Shown one piece after another: positions 53,000 through 64,000 of a stretch of DNA of 64,000 bases. The number at the start of each line of letters is the position of its first letter. Positions within the stretch are counted from its first letter, which is position 1. The notes beneath the pieces are model-generated. The model did not search any database. It saw only the letters and a program-made list of their open reading frames with translations, and was not told the DNA's origin. Origin of the DNA: Sinotaia quadrata (taxonomy: Eukaryota > Mollusca > Gastropoda > Architaenioglossa > Viviparidae); NCBI GenBank assembly GCA_028829895.1, contig CM054178.1, positions 88,532,058-88,596,057 on the forward strand. The letters run 5' to 3'. Made by a program: the position numbers and the translations under genes.

Positions 53000-55900
53000 A
53001 TGTCAATGGGTCAAAATGAAATGTAAAAAAAATTGAAAATGATGATAGATAAATAAATAACACAAGATAATCAGTACAGGTTCTTTTCAATAGCGATAGT
53101 TTATTATGTTATCAATGCCATCTATGGCAGAAACAAGTAGTAAGAAACATAAGAATCCAAAATACATAAAAGTCCACACTACACGAAAACAACACACTTA
53201 AGTCTCAATCTTTCCATGTAAAGAAACAATAATTTTACTTCACAGAACTATGGCTAATCTATATTATTCCTACCACTTTTCTGTTTCTCTTATGACTGAC
53301 AACTTTCTAACATATCCTGTCTTCTTACTTTTCTGTATGTTGTCCCTCTCTTGTTTACGTCATGTATTTAAGACCACATAATGAAGATGGAAGAAAGGGA
53401 GAAGAAAGAAATAGTCAGCATGTGTTTGTTTCTTCCTGCTGTGGGTTCAAGGCCAGTCTTGAGATCTGCTTATCATAGGTTGTAAATTGAAAATGTGTGG
53501 TTGGAAGATAAAACCATTGCTTCAAACTGTTAGCGCTCATATATATCTTGACGCAAACAATGCAACTGTCATGAAAGAGATCAGCTACACACACTTCACT
53601 GCTGCATGTGCAAGACAAAATGCAATTAAATCTACAGGCACTACTATTTCTAAATATAAACGCAGGTTTAAAGAATGGTGATAAAATGTTTTGCGAGCCT
53701 GATTTTATTATATTTTGAATACCTTGTGTGGGCTGGCCTTGGCCCATGGGCTGCAAATGCCTGGTGTACACTATTTCAGCTGATATTAAGTTAAATCTAG
53801 AGGTATTAATTATATAAATGGTTTTCAAAATAATTATTTGTACAAAGAGTGAAAAGGAAAGACTAGTGTACTCTTAAAATTGTGATACATGATTTTTCTT
53901 TAATATATTTAGGGATTGTATTGCCTCACAGCTGGGTGATGGGGAAAAATAAATGCTGGCAGAAATTAAAACAACAAAATTATTTAATATAAAAAACAAT
54001 CATTAAAAGAAAAATCACAATTACTATATGGCTTAAACAATATATTTGATCTTTTTCCTTTTACATGAATAACATTCTTCTAACTCTTATTTAACCTAAC
54101 AGAACAGATTACAAGTAAATGTTATCCACATTCATTCTACTGTAGTTGTAAATTGAGAAAGGTAGAAATCCCACACTAAGATCTGAGATTTAGGAGATAG
54201 TTGAGAAATATATGTGAAGAAACATACTCATTTAGCATTCTGTACAATTACATCTCACATTCCTACTGTTCCTCACACATGCACAAGTGCATATCATACA
54301 CACTTAAAAATAAAAATTGGATTAAAGTGATTAAAAAATCCCACCATACAGTTATAAATAAACGCCCAGAGAATAAATAATCACAGGTAAATACTGCACA
54401 CATTTGACATAATCTGTACATTTATGGCGAATTGTGTGAACCAAGCAACATTAACACCTTATCGTGCAGAAACATTTGTATGATGGGGATGGAAACCAAA
54501 ACTATTAATGCGTCTCATAGCTGATCATTGTCAAAATCACTGCAGCAAATACAAATTTTGACAAAATGGTTATGACACTAATTTGGTAGAACTTCTTTAT
54601 GAATGAACTTCAAAATGTTTTCAAGACTTCAGAATATAATTCTTTATAATAAATTCTTTCTCGCCAGAACTGGCTGATTTGTTTTTATTAATTTCAAATA
54701 CAGAATTTTTGTACTTTAAACAAATATAAATAATGGGTATTATTGCATTTTGTCAACGATAAATGTAAAGTATAAACGAAAGAAATAAATGTATTTTGAC
54801 TTTCATTGGAAGTGTTGGTATAAGTCGTAAGTGCTGACAGAAAAATAAATGTCCAAAAGAGACATTCTGCCTGATTATGGCACAAGTAGTGCCCTATTAT
54901 GTTCATAGAAGTTAATTTGTTAATGAAGCAAATTAGCATGCTTAATTGCTGCTGATATTGTTTCTTAAATCGGAGTCTGCTGGCAACACAATAGACTGAC
55001 AGTAAAGAAATATGAAATGTTTCATTCATTAAACACTGTTTCTTGTTTGGATGATAATTAGACTCAAAATATGAAAATTACAGCAAAGTTGAATGATAAA
55101 ATGTTGAAAGTAGATTTTAAATTCTGTAATCTCTTCCAGAAAACCTGCCTTGTTGAAACAAGTCATTAGTATTTAGTCATTAGTATGTTGATACATTATC
55201 ACTCTCATAAAGATTGCCACTGCCACTACAAAATAAAAGGCAAAAAAAAAATTGATGAAGTTGAAAAATTATTAAATATTTTTTTATCTAATAGACATGA
55301 TGTGATAAAACAAGCAGTGAAGAATCAGCCTGACAAATCTCACAGCACTGGGAGTTTATTTTAGACAGGGAGTCCATATTTCACCAGAAACAGGACTATG
55401 AAGAAATTTTAAATAAAACCATGAATTATGTGTGCATTAATGAATATAACATGATTTAAATTCCTTTCAAATATTAAAAAATCAAACATACTATGACTTT
55501 CTGTTTTGCTTTATAAAACTTTTATCAATTTGAAAAAAACTAATGCAGGAAAAAGAATCACAAGTTGATAAAACAACCATTGGTGCATACAATGCATTTA
55601 TAACTATATTTTTTGTCTACCATTTTACATATTCAACACCCAAAGAGAAAACTACTGAACTGTTTCCTCAACCATTTAATTCTGTTCCACAAATTTAATT
55701 CTACCCTTTCTTTCCCTGTGACATAATGAACGCAGTACACTATATGAACAATTTCATGGGAATCCATTTATTGAACTTCAAGTTTCAATTCAACTCAATA
55801 ACCTCATGTTTGCATGCACTCTTAAAATCAATTATTCTCAATAAAACTCATATATAATGCAAAACTCAACAAAAGATTCCCATATTAAAGATATGAAATT

Positions 55901-56340
55901 ACAGGCAAAACTGGACTTCAATAAATGAATTTTGAACCTCAGACTTATGAACATTAAACATAATAAAATACTGTAATCCCCAATTCATCTTTCAAAAAAA
56001 CCAGGACCATGGTTTTGCAAACAAACTGCAAGTAAACCAGAACCACAGATATGCAAACGAGTCTTTCATCAATAATATAAACTGATTTTCACTTGTACTT
56101 CTTCCAGCCTTACAAACACCCCTTTTCAAATGCAATTGTCATTCACAAACTGAGGCAATTGCTGTAAAATCACAGTAATGCCTGCCAAATGTGTAGCTTG
56201 AAATAAAAAAGGAATAACACATTTACAAAACGTACACCCCCTGTTAGAAATTAATGTGTAAACTATTTGTATTCCAACAAAATTATTAACCAAGCTTTCC
56301 CTCATGAAAGATACATTTAGAAAAAAATTCAAATAAACAC
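53000..56340. other. 3' flank of BPNT2, no other gene recognised
   Basis: AT-rich with short open frames on both strands, including a 137-codon minus-strand frame (53,415-53,828) and a 111-codon one (54,694-55,029), neither recognisable. The first may belong to the 5' part of the decayed hAT element. A reverse-strand AATAAA (55,767-55,772) is a candidate BPNT2 polyadenylation signal about 575 nt after its stop. Confidence 0.4.
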
Positions 56341-56344
56341 TATT

Positions 56345-56610
56345 TCATCTATGAACAGTCTTTAAATTGTCTTTTTCTTTAGCTAGCTTCTTAAGGTAGT
56401 CATAATGGTTGTAGATAGTGGCAAGCAAACCATCCTCATTCTTGGGATCATCATCAGGCCAGTAGGTAATGAAGTTTCCTTCTAGAGTTGTCATTTTGCC
56501 TTCTAGTGCCTTCAGGATGGCATGGCCCGCACAAATGTCCCATTTCTTGATGAGCGTCACATGCACATAAGCCTGTACATTGCCTTTTATGACCTCCAGT
56601 GTCTTGTAGC
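56345..56610 (-). CDS. BPNT2: BPNT2 exon 5, WDICAG motif and stop
   Basis: Acceptor ATATTCCAAG. It encodes [40 protein letters not shown] and a C-terminus ending LKTVHR with TGA at 56,347-56,345. The human [20 protein letters not shown] block is clearly matched. Confidence 0.96.
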
Positions 56611-59600
56611 CTTGGAATATAATTTTAAGAAGTCAATAAGCTGTAAGCCTTTGAAGAAGTCAACAAGCTTTAAACTTTCATAAAATTAATATATCATCAT
56701 ACTGTAACTGGATTGAGTAAAAATCTCATCTCGATACATGATATAAAACTACAGGATAGTTAAACTATAAAACAGTGTAATGATTTATGTCTATGATGCT
56801 GCACTAAAGCACTTACATAAAGAAATCAAGAGAGCATTAGGCCAGTAATGATTTTTGTCCACCATGTTGCTCTAAAGCACTAAGCAATAAAATAAGTATA
56901 AGACCAGTAACAATATATGTACATTAATAAAATAAGTGTAAGACCAGTAATGATTTATATACACAAAGTAATAAAGTATTAAGAAGATTATAAAAACATT
57001 AAAGATGTGTGTACAATGATAAAATAAGTATAAGACCAGTAATGATGTATGTACACAAAATAATAAAGTAGATTATAAAAACATTAAAGATGTGTGTACA
57101 TTATTAAATAAGTATAAGACCAGTAATGATGTATGTACACAAAGTAATAAAAGTAGATTATGACTTGAACAGTAATCACCTGCCCCTCCAGCAGGTACAA
57201 CTTCAGTAGTCTGCCCAAAAGATTTCTTTAAAATTTCTTCAACAGGGCCTGAGTGAGACCGTGACACAATTATTTTCTGATGGTTTTCATCTGGCGTCAT
57301 TTCTGATGCCTTTTGTAAGCTTTGGGATTGCCCATGGCCAACCCATGCCCAGGCTAAAACGAGGCACAAAACAGAATGAGTGTTAACAGACAATGCAGCA
57401 TAATGCAAAGTGTAACAGAATCTAGATTTCAAGGAGAAATATTCTGCACAGGGAGAAAATCTAAGGAAAAATTGCATACTATGTAAAGTGGAAACAGAAA
57501 AATGTTTCTTCCTCTTAACAGTACTGACACAGTTTAGGATATATTGTACTTTCATTTTCAATTACACTGTTAAGAATATTAGAATGAGACATTTTAAATC
57601 TTACAATCATAGGTATAAAAGAAAGCAATTATTTCATACTGCTATACCCCTTGAAAAAAGCGTATATACATTATTACAATTAACTCAATGAAGTATATCT
57701 CATTTAACTTGTAACCTTTTCTGACAGTCAGTTCCTTAGTATCTGGTGTTATAATCAAGTATGCATTAAGCACAAACACATTTCTTGTAAACCACCAAAT
57801 GCTTATTTTGATATAATTTACAAGAGTTCACAGAATAAATTTTACATATAAAAAAATAAAAGAATAAATTAAATGAATACAAATATACAATACTGGTGCT
57901 GTATTAATATAATTATAATATAACAGTTTATGTGTATCTGTCTGCATTTGAGAATAGATTTGGAAGATTAGCCATTCAGTACAAAATAAGTATTGCATGA
58001 GTATGCTAGTCAGAGTTGATTACAGTGCAGTTTATCTTGTAAATAAAAATATAAAATTAGACTAATAAGTAATATACAAACATAAACAATATAAGGATCT
58101 TGGAAAATATAAAACTAAAAAAAATGTACATACCAGCACTTTTTACTGTACCATTTACTATTTTACAACTCAAATTTGACAATATCAAGACATTACAAAT
58201 ATATTCAAAATCCCAGAAATTAAACAAATTTCCTCATTTATCCGTCCAATAGCATTATTTGATACTAATAGTAAAACTAATTTCTTATTTCCATAAGTTT
58301 ATCTATTCCACTTGCTATATAAAGCCAATGTTTGTTCATCTTCTCTCCAAAGAAACATGAGACCAGTTATATAAAGGGAAGTAACTCAAATTGCAAGGAA
58401 ATTAAAGTAGAAGAGTAATATAATTCTCTCCCTTTCATTGGTAGTATTAATGGGGTAGACACTATTTAAGCCTGCTGGGAGTGCTGCACAAGTCTTCAAA
58501 AGCAGGATATCAACAGTGTATTAGATTCCATTAAAAAACTGTGAAAGCAAGACACCAATAACGTAATTCAAACTCATAAATACATTTTCCTAATCTGCAG
58601 CATTATGAGTTAATTGTGTTCCAAAGATGCATGCAGAAAAACAGTAATAATAAAATTTCAGAATAATGATGCAACTAAGATGGCTCTACAAGCTCAAGTT
58701 AAGTGTTCACTACACACAAACAGACAAATGATTTCATTAATGATTTAGCACAGTAGTTTCCTGGATCAAGAAACAGATCATTAAATAATAATATGATTTA
58801 ACTAAATAGCAGTGCATGTGAGACTATTAACATTACAATAAATTGAATAATGATACATCAATGACAGAAAAAAGACAGCTACATCAGAAGGTGTTTGACA
58901 GGATTTACTTACAGTGGAAAGCAAGCCATACAAGTATCAATAAATATTTACATCTTTAGCTGAGTACCAGCATCCATTAGAAAACCACAAATCACGTACA
59001 ATTTAATAATATTAATGATTCTTATCCTGCTGCAATGAGGATATCATATTGTACTGAACTGCACTTTGTTTTTGTTATTTTCCACAAAAGTGAGAAACTA
59101 TTTGTTATTTATCTAATAGTGAGTGACTAGTGACTAATAACTACGTAGTGTGGCAGTTATCAGGTGATTATATTAAAATATTATAATTTTTTTTTGTAAA
59201 TATAAACAAAACAGCAAGATGAAGACCATGCTTACCTAAAGCATTTTCTTAATAATCCCAACTGGGTTATTACATAAATATAAACAGAAGTTACTTATAT
59301 ATAGATTGCAAAGAATAATTTAAACAATTAGTTAAAAGAATTTCAATTAAAATTATGATGGATTTTGCTTTTGTAAAGGTAAACTTCCAGTCATTACTTG
59401 TATCATTTTGTATGTCATGAATAATATGGCAAAAAACAGACACAGACTAAAAGAATACTAATTGTTATTCTTTTGATCATTTTCCTGATCAAAGAGGAAT
59501 ATCATTAAAAGGGTCATTACCTGTTTCATCGGTAAAAGGTTTGTGAATCACACCAATTGTTGGCTCCCCATCCAACACTACACAAACCATTGTAGTAACA

Positions 59601-59723
59601 TACTGGTACAACCCCTCTGAAATATACACAGAGGAATACAGTAAAACAAAGTGACAATGCACTTGTGGAACATAAATTGAAATAATAAATCAAGTGAAAG
59701 TAAATACAGTGATAGTAATTATC

Positions 59724-59757
<34 letters not shown>

Positions 59758-61250
59758 AAGAAGGAACCCTCCCACATACACACACTTATATTAAGAAGAT
59801 AAAGAACAAAAATAAAGTGAAAGTGACTTATTCCATTTACTGTTCTCCTGAAACAAATAACATAGAAAAAAAATAATCATTAAGAATAAGTTATCTACTG
59901 AAACACAAAGAGTAAGAACAAAGTGATAATCGAATGTGATAAATGTAGTAGAAGCAACATTTTAAATTTTTACCTCATTCACATGGAATTCCTTTGCTTT
60001 ATAAATTATTCATTTTCAGTGGACTGTATAATGCATGTGACCCACATTTTAAAACATTTATAATTATATATTGTGTAACTGTTAATCATTGAAAAAGTAA
60101 ATCACCACAAAGAAAACTTAACCATGCTCATGATTCTGAAACCTGACATGCTAGTGTTGTAGGACATGAGTGAAGATGTCTTACATTTCTATAACCATTG
60201 TGAAATCTGACTTTCCTAGCATTCTGTACTCACATTTTAAGAAAAAGATTGACACAAAACTGTCTGATTAGTGATCTACATCAACTCACCTGTGTACTCT
60301 TGAGTTGCATCTAAGGGGTCAATCCAGATTGCTACTCGACTCATGGGAATTAACTGGTCATTGGAGACAATATCCATTACTTCTTTTAGTTCTTGGTTCG
60401 TGTCCGGAATATTACTGAAATCCATTGGTTTGGTTTCATGTTCCTCAGAAATTACCTGTACAGTATTTAAAGCTTTAAAAAAGAACACTTTAACCACTAC
60501 AATAACAAAAGAATATAATTCTATCTTATTAAAAATGGAATTCAGCCACTAGTATAGTAAAGTAGTAGTTGGACCAAATACTTGTAATAACAATAATTTC
60601 ACTTTTTATCTAATAATAACTAATATCAATACTCAAGCTGCTAATAAAAAATAAAACCACAGAATAATTGTGTATTATTAAAATGTAAATCACTAGTTTG
60701 ATTAAAACTAAAAGCAACATCAAAGAATACAATTTAATTTATTAAAACTTGAAATCATTTCAGTCACTAAACAATTAATTGAATAATAGTAACACCCCAT
60801 ACAATTATTCAAAAACTTGTTAATTGCTTGAGTCACTATTACAATTCTAATGTATATTCATATTATTAACACTTGCAATCATTTCAGTTATTTTTTTATA
60901 AACAAAAATACTGTGGTCTCTCATTCCACACTATGAAAACTGTTAATTACCCCAACCACCAACACAAAAAGTAACACTAAAGAATATAATTATATTATAA
61001 AGTTCTCATAAATTAAAACTTCTTATCTTTTCTACCTTCAGCCACTTATTTGTAGCTTTACAGAATATCATTCCTTATTGCAAAACTTTTCTCTACACAA
61101 CAGTTTGCAGTTACAGGTCATAAGTAAATAAGTAATTAGTAAAATTGGCTTTCAGAATTTGTCTGTTTTAATAACAATGTATGTATTTTCTGGATGGTCC
61201 AAAGATCTATCCATTTTATATCAAGATATCATAAGCCCCCCCCCCCCAAA

Positions 61251-61281
<31 letters not shown>

Positions 61282-63300
61282 GAGAAAAAAAAGGAACCGT
61301 TAGAAGGATGGAACAACTTTAGATGTTCAAACTCCACAACTTTGTATTGACTACACTACTTTCATGGGTGGCTGCAATATCAATGGCCAAGTATGTCATC
61401 ATCACAAAATACGCTAGCATTATCATTGGCTCTGACATCTCATAGTGAAATTTTGTATGTAGGCATGCAATAATGCTTAAACACTTATGAATCTCTATAG
61501 GCCCCATAAAATAAAAATAATGATCATGTGGTATGTTCATGAATGAAGTTTGTTATCACTCACTGGTGATTACAGAACAGTAACAAAGAAGTTTCACAAC
61601 CATATATTGATGCACATCAGAGGCTACATAATAGTATGGGCTTGCATCCTCGTCAAATGTCTCCACAAGCTTCAGGCAATAACATTTGTGTTGTGTGTGC
61701 ATTCATTCTTATCATTTTATCAATATCAGTGACATCCCAAACATGTCCTACAAAGACAGACTATTAAAAAAAAAGTGAAGATTAAACTTTGGTGTCAATA
61801 GTGTAAAAGTTATCTATGCCTAATAAAGGAAGTGTATGCATTCTGGGAGAAATGGTACAATAAGCAGGAATATTGGAAATAATCAGGTCAATCAGTCTGA
61901 GACAGAAATCTGAGCTCATGTTTTTAACAGTAACTATTTTTGCTTATGTGTCTGTTTTGTGCATTTTTTGCTCAGGAGCCTAGGGGAATTGGGTGGTCAG
62001 GTTTCAAAGGGTAATATAGCTTAGGTTATAATTATTTTGTGTGTGCAATGTCATTTACATTTTTCTGTTATTACTCTACCTAGTCATCTTTTATTTGCTA
62101 GTAATGAAACTTTCTTTTAAAAATGCACTTTTCAATATTACTCAGTCTGACCAAGTGATATAAATAAATCTATATCATATGTATGACTATGAAACTTGTA
62201 AGTCAAATTGTACATAGGCTGCTTTTTAATTTTATCAGTTTTATTATTCACTTTTTCATTATGTGTGCTACTTTTGTAATTGCAAAAAACCCCAAACCCC
62301 TCCAAGGAATGAAAGGACAGCAAATGAATATCTGCAAAGAGCATAACCAAAAACATTTTAAAACAAAGAAAAAGCCATGGGGAAAACTAATACTTATCAG
62401 TCAAAACAATAGGTGGAAACATCATAATAATAATTTTAAAGTAGTATTTAGAGATATAAGTTATATATAAGTATTTCTAAAATAATAAGATTAATAGACA
62501 TTAACATTTTTTATTTTAACTTGTAATTCAATGCAAATAAAAATCCCTTTATCAACATTAACCGAGTTAATCCCAAATATAAAACCATATAGATAGTAGG
62601 CCTAATTGATATAACACTTAACAGAAAAATACTTAGTTTAATATCCATTTACTGTTCAGTTATAAAATATTAGTCATGGAACACCAAAATAAGTCATACC
62701 AAACTTAATTAAGAATATAAATTACCAGAGCATCTGCTCTACTCAAACTAATGCGCTTAATAATTACATACACCTTCATATTGATTTCTAACAAGTCACA
62801 CATGTCCCTGTACATACTTCAGGTGTCAGATGGTAAGAACACAATCGATCTGTAATCCCGAATCGCAAAGTAGTTGCAGTAATAAAAAAGTAAAATACTA
62901 AAAAGGTTTACGTATATTGTATTGTTAACATAGTGTAAAGTAGGTTTACATTTAACAACATAAATAAACTTAAGCTTACACGCATCCCTGGGTATGTCTT
63001 CGAAAAGCCATATACGATAGCTCTATGTGATTGAAGGTCTCCCTGCGTCAACATTTCGGCAGCTCCCTCTTTTGTTTTACCTTTTTCCTTGGCCTGAAGG
63101 CTTTGACTCTCGGCGATGGCACGAACCTTTTGTCCACCTCTCTTGGCCAGATCAATACTAACCGACAAAAGTCCTCTCATACTAACTCTGTCATCTTCTG
63201 CAAATTTTGGAATGCCGAAAATGTAAAAAAATATACAAACAAGTAGAATAATTGCAATGATTAATCCTGCAGGGTTCAGACGAACATTTGCTGGCGCCAT
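56345..63300 (-). CDS. BPNT2: BPNT2 (IMPAD1/gPAPP) orthologue, 5 exons, 340 aa
   Basis: Golgi-resident 3'-phosphoadenosine 5'-phosphate phosphatase. It hydrolyses PAP, the by-product of sulfotransferases, to AMP and phosphate in the Golgi lumen and so supports glycosaminoglycan sulfation; Mg2+-dependent and Li+-sensitive as a family. Exons on the minus strand: 63300-62980, 60455-60290, 59616-59521, 57353-57180, 56610-56345; total 1,023 nt, every GT-AG join in phase. Residues 11-30 form one hydrophobic signal-anchor. Motifs: TQGD (D88), SEEH (E111/E112), [11 protein letters not shown] (151-161), SRSHSG (225-230), PAGGAGYK (248-255) and WDICAG (276-281). These are the full metal and substrate set of the IMPase superfamily. 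GKTKEGA and YVTTMVCV also match human. Human is 359 aa; the difference is mostly the shorter luminal linker after the anchor. All catalytic residues are intact, so the gene is probably functional. Confidence 0.96.
56800..57168. repeat. About 100-bp tandem repeat near the BPNT2 exon 4 donor
   Basis: Three to four units with AAATAAGTATAAGACCAGTA, ATGATGTATGTACACAAAGT and ACATTAAAGATGTGTGTACA words, the copies next to the exon being the best conserved. On the coding (minus) strand the array starts about 15-30 bp inside intron 4. Confidence 0.85.
57180..57353 (-). CDS. BPNT2: BPNT2 exon 4, SRSHSG and PAGGAG motifs
   Basis: Acceptor GTTTTAG, donor GCAG|GTGATT. It encodes [30 protein letters not shown] and VVPAGGAG, aligned with human AWAMVDGG, IVVSRSHSG and IIPAGGAG. 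Confidence 0.95.
57354..59520 (-). other. BPNT2: BPNT2 intron 3, nothing recognised
   Basis: AT-rich intron between exons 3 and 4. No tandem array, TE ends or coding frame that I can support. Confidence 0.5.
59521..59616 (-). CDS. BPNT2: BPNT2 exon 3
   Basis: Acceptor TATATTTCAG, donor ACAG|GTAATG. It encodes [20 protein letters not shown] followed by [11 protein letters not shown], matching human [20 protein letters not shown]. Confidence 0.94.
59726..59755. repeat. (AC)n microsatellite
   Basis: Fifteen AC dinucleotides in BPNT2 intron 2. Confidence 0.97.
60290..60455 (-). CDS. BPNT2: BPNT2 exon 2, EE and WIDPLD motifs
   Basis: Acceptor CTGTACAG, donor ACAG|GTGAGT. It encodes [10 protein letters not shown] and [15 protein letters not shown], the metal-binding core. 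An in-frame open extension upstream (KALNTVQ) is intronic, because only the internal AG keeps phase with exon 1. Confidence 0.95.
60456..62979 (-). other. BPNT2: BPNT2 intron 1
   Basis: A 2.5-kb intron, AT-rich. It contains a C11-12 run followed by an A-rich tract (about 61,235-61,292). Short frames on either strand are not recognisable, and no TE ends were found. Confidence 0.55.
62980..63300 (-). CDS. BPNT2: BPNT2 exon 1, signal anchor
   Basis: Starts [15 protein letters not shown], like human MAPMGIRLSP. The hydrophobic anchor is followed by [19 protein letters not shown] and [15 protein letters not shown]. Ends ATGCGT|GTAAGC in phase 0. Confidence 0.95.
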
Positions 63301-63502
63301 GCTGGCAACAGAATGTAAAGTTTTTAACCAGAACTTTTCGAACTTTCAGTAAATTTTAATAAGGCTATACACTGCAAACCGAAATAAATTAAAACTGTTA
63401 TTATATATACTGTTAGGTTTATACTGTTAAATATTACATAAATTGGTTTCTATATTACCGTACATGGTTACGAAACTATGGGTAAACAAACCGAATTTCA
63501 AG

Positions 63503-63517
63503 ATGGCCTCCATGGAA
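63503..63517 (+). CDS. Possible first coding exon of a divergent gene
   Basis: CAAGATGGCCTCCATGGAA is followed directly by a consensus donor GTAAGT. The reading would be MASME with the exon ending in phase 0. The ATG context (CAAGATGGCC) is a good Kozak match. It lies about 200 bp from the BPNT2 start on the opposite strand, the spacing of a bidirectional promoter. The rest of the gene would lie beyond 64,000. Only 15 coding nt are visible, so this is tentative. Confidence 0.35.
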
Positions 63518-63523
63518 GTAAGT

Positions 63524-64000
63524 TATAAATGAATATATCACATATTAATTTATTGTCCAGCAACTACAGTCATATTTCATTGTTACAGTATCAGATGTGT
63601 TGTTTTGTTAATATTGTATATATATTTTAGAGATTTATAGTAATTTTAAAGTATTAAAAAGATATTTTTATGATGCAACCGGTAAGCCTAATTGTTATGA
63701 TTCTGGCTTTCTGATAACGATTGGAGACGTTTATTTGTTAGACTTATAGGGAATTTCCCGAATTTGTTTTCTTTGATCATTTATTTATTGTGCACCTGGA
63801 CTTATAGACCCTCATTGGATCCCATTGACATTATGCTTTTTTTTTTTTTTTTAAAACCATTATTTATTAAGGCTATTTTTAAATAACGTAGTGTTAGGAA
63901 CTTTTGTAACTATAGTATAGTATAACTATATGTGTTTAGATTTTTAGAACATTAGCCTACTGATTAAGGTTAACTTTAAGATAATGCAAAACACTTTACA
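63524..64000. other. Window end, nothing further recognised
   Basis: AT-rich sequence with a poly-T run at about 63,837-63,852. If the 63,503 exon is real, this is its first intron. Confidence 0.4.

Noticed and set aside
53415..53828. 137-codon minus-strand frame near the hAT relic
   Set aside because: No recognisable motif, Cys/Ser-rich and AT-rich, with an overlapping frame on the other strand. It may be the non-coding flank of the dead hAT element.
60456..60497. Open extension of BPNT2 exon 2 upstream to MVKVFFF
   Set aside because: Only the AG before GTAATTTCT keeps phase with exon 1 and gives the human-like R-V-I-S-E-E-H join.
1..64000. CRISPR arrays, operons, bacterial-type promoters or phage genes
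   Set aside because: The window is intron-rich eukaryotic DNA. The tandem arrays lack the conserved-repeat/unique-spacer layout and no cas-like frame exists.

Overview
This window is AT-rich metazoan genomic DNA: long introns with GT-AG borders, abundant minisatellites and microsatellites, and several non-autonomous DNA transposons. It carries two clearly recognisable protein-coding genes. Both are built from many small exons that can be joined by hand without a frame break. The base composition, intron sizes and TE types suggest a lophotrochozoan invertebrate, quite possibly a mollusc. That placement is inference; nothing in the window fixes the species.

Layout. Positions 1-16,000 are intergenic: tandem arrays (1.9, 2.6, 2.8-3.2, 3.8, 4.5, 5.4, 7.5, 7.9-8.1 and 9.4-9.7 kb), a small TIR element with an 8-bp target duplication (9,177-9,343), a diverged copy of a DLGAP5 intron/exon junction (about 11,060-11,485) and a tRNA-derived SINE-like piece (12.6 kb). 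Positions 16,255-47,705 (+) hold a 19-exon DLGAP5/HURP orthologue, a Ran-dependent mitotic spindle protein of the GKAP family, with a predicted length of 1,477 aa. Much of the extra length over human HURP (about 846 aa) comes from one 540-residue exon. Positions 47.7-56.3 kb are a convergent intergenic gap holding a decayed hAT transposase on the minus strand. Positions 56,345-63,300 (-) hold a complete 5-exon BPNT2/IMPAD1 orthologue, the Golgi 3'-phosphoadenosine 5'-phosphate phosphatase (340 aa), with all metal-binding motifs. About 200 bp beyond its start codon, on the opposite strand, a short ATG-plus-GTAAGT segment may be the first coding exon of a divergently transcribed neighbour running off the window.

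The two genes are unrelated in function (spindle assembly versus sulfation metabolism) and converge tail to tail; there is no operon. The most unusual signal is inside DLGAP5. In introns 4, 10 and 17 a minisatellite starts exactly at the 5' splice site and repeats the exon end plus the donor, so each intron begins with a ladder of decoy donors. In introns 10 and 17 the units also carry a pyrimidine-CAG acceptor-like stretch, so each unit looks like a tiny exon. A second notable structure is a 1,111-bp element with about 100-bp terminal inverted repeats, a 9-bp target duplication and a 94-bp satellite inside, nested in a pogo/Tigger-like element in intron 6. A 966-bp piggyBac-like element with TTAA borders sits precisely inside the intron 17 minisatellite.
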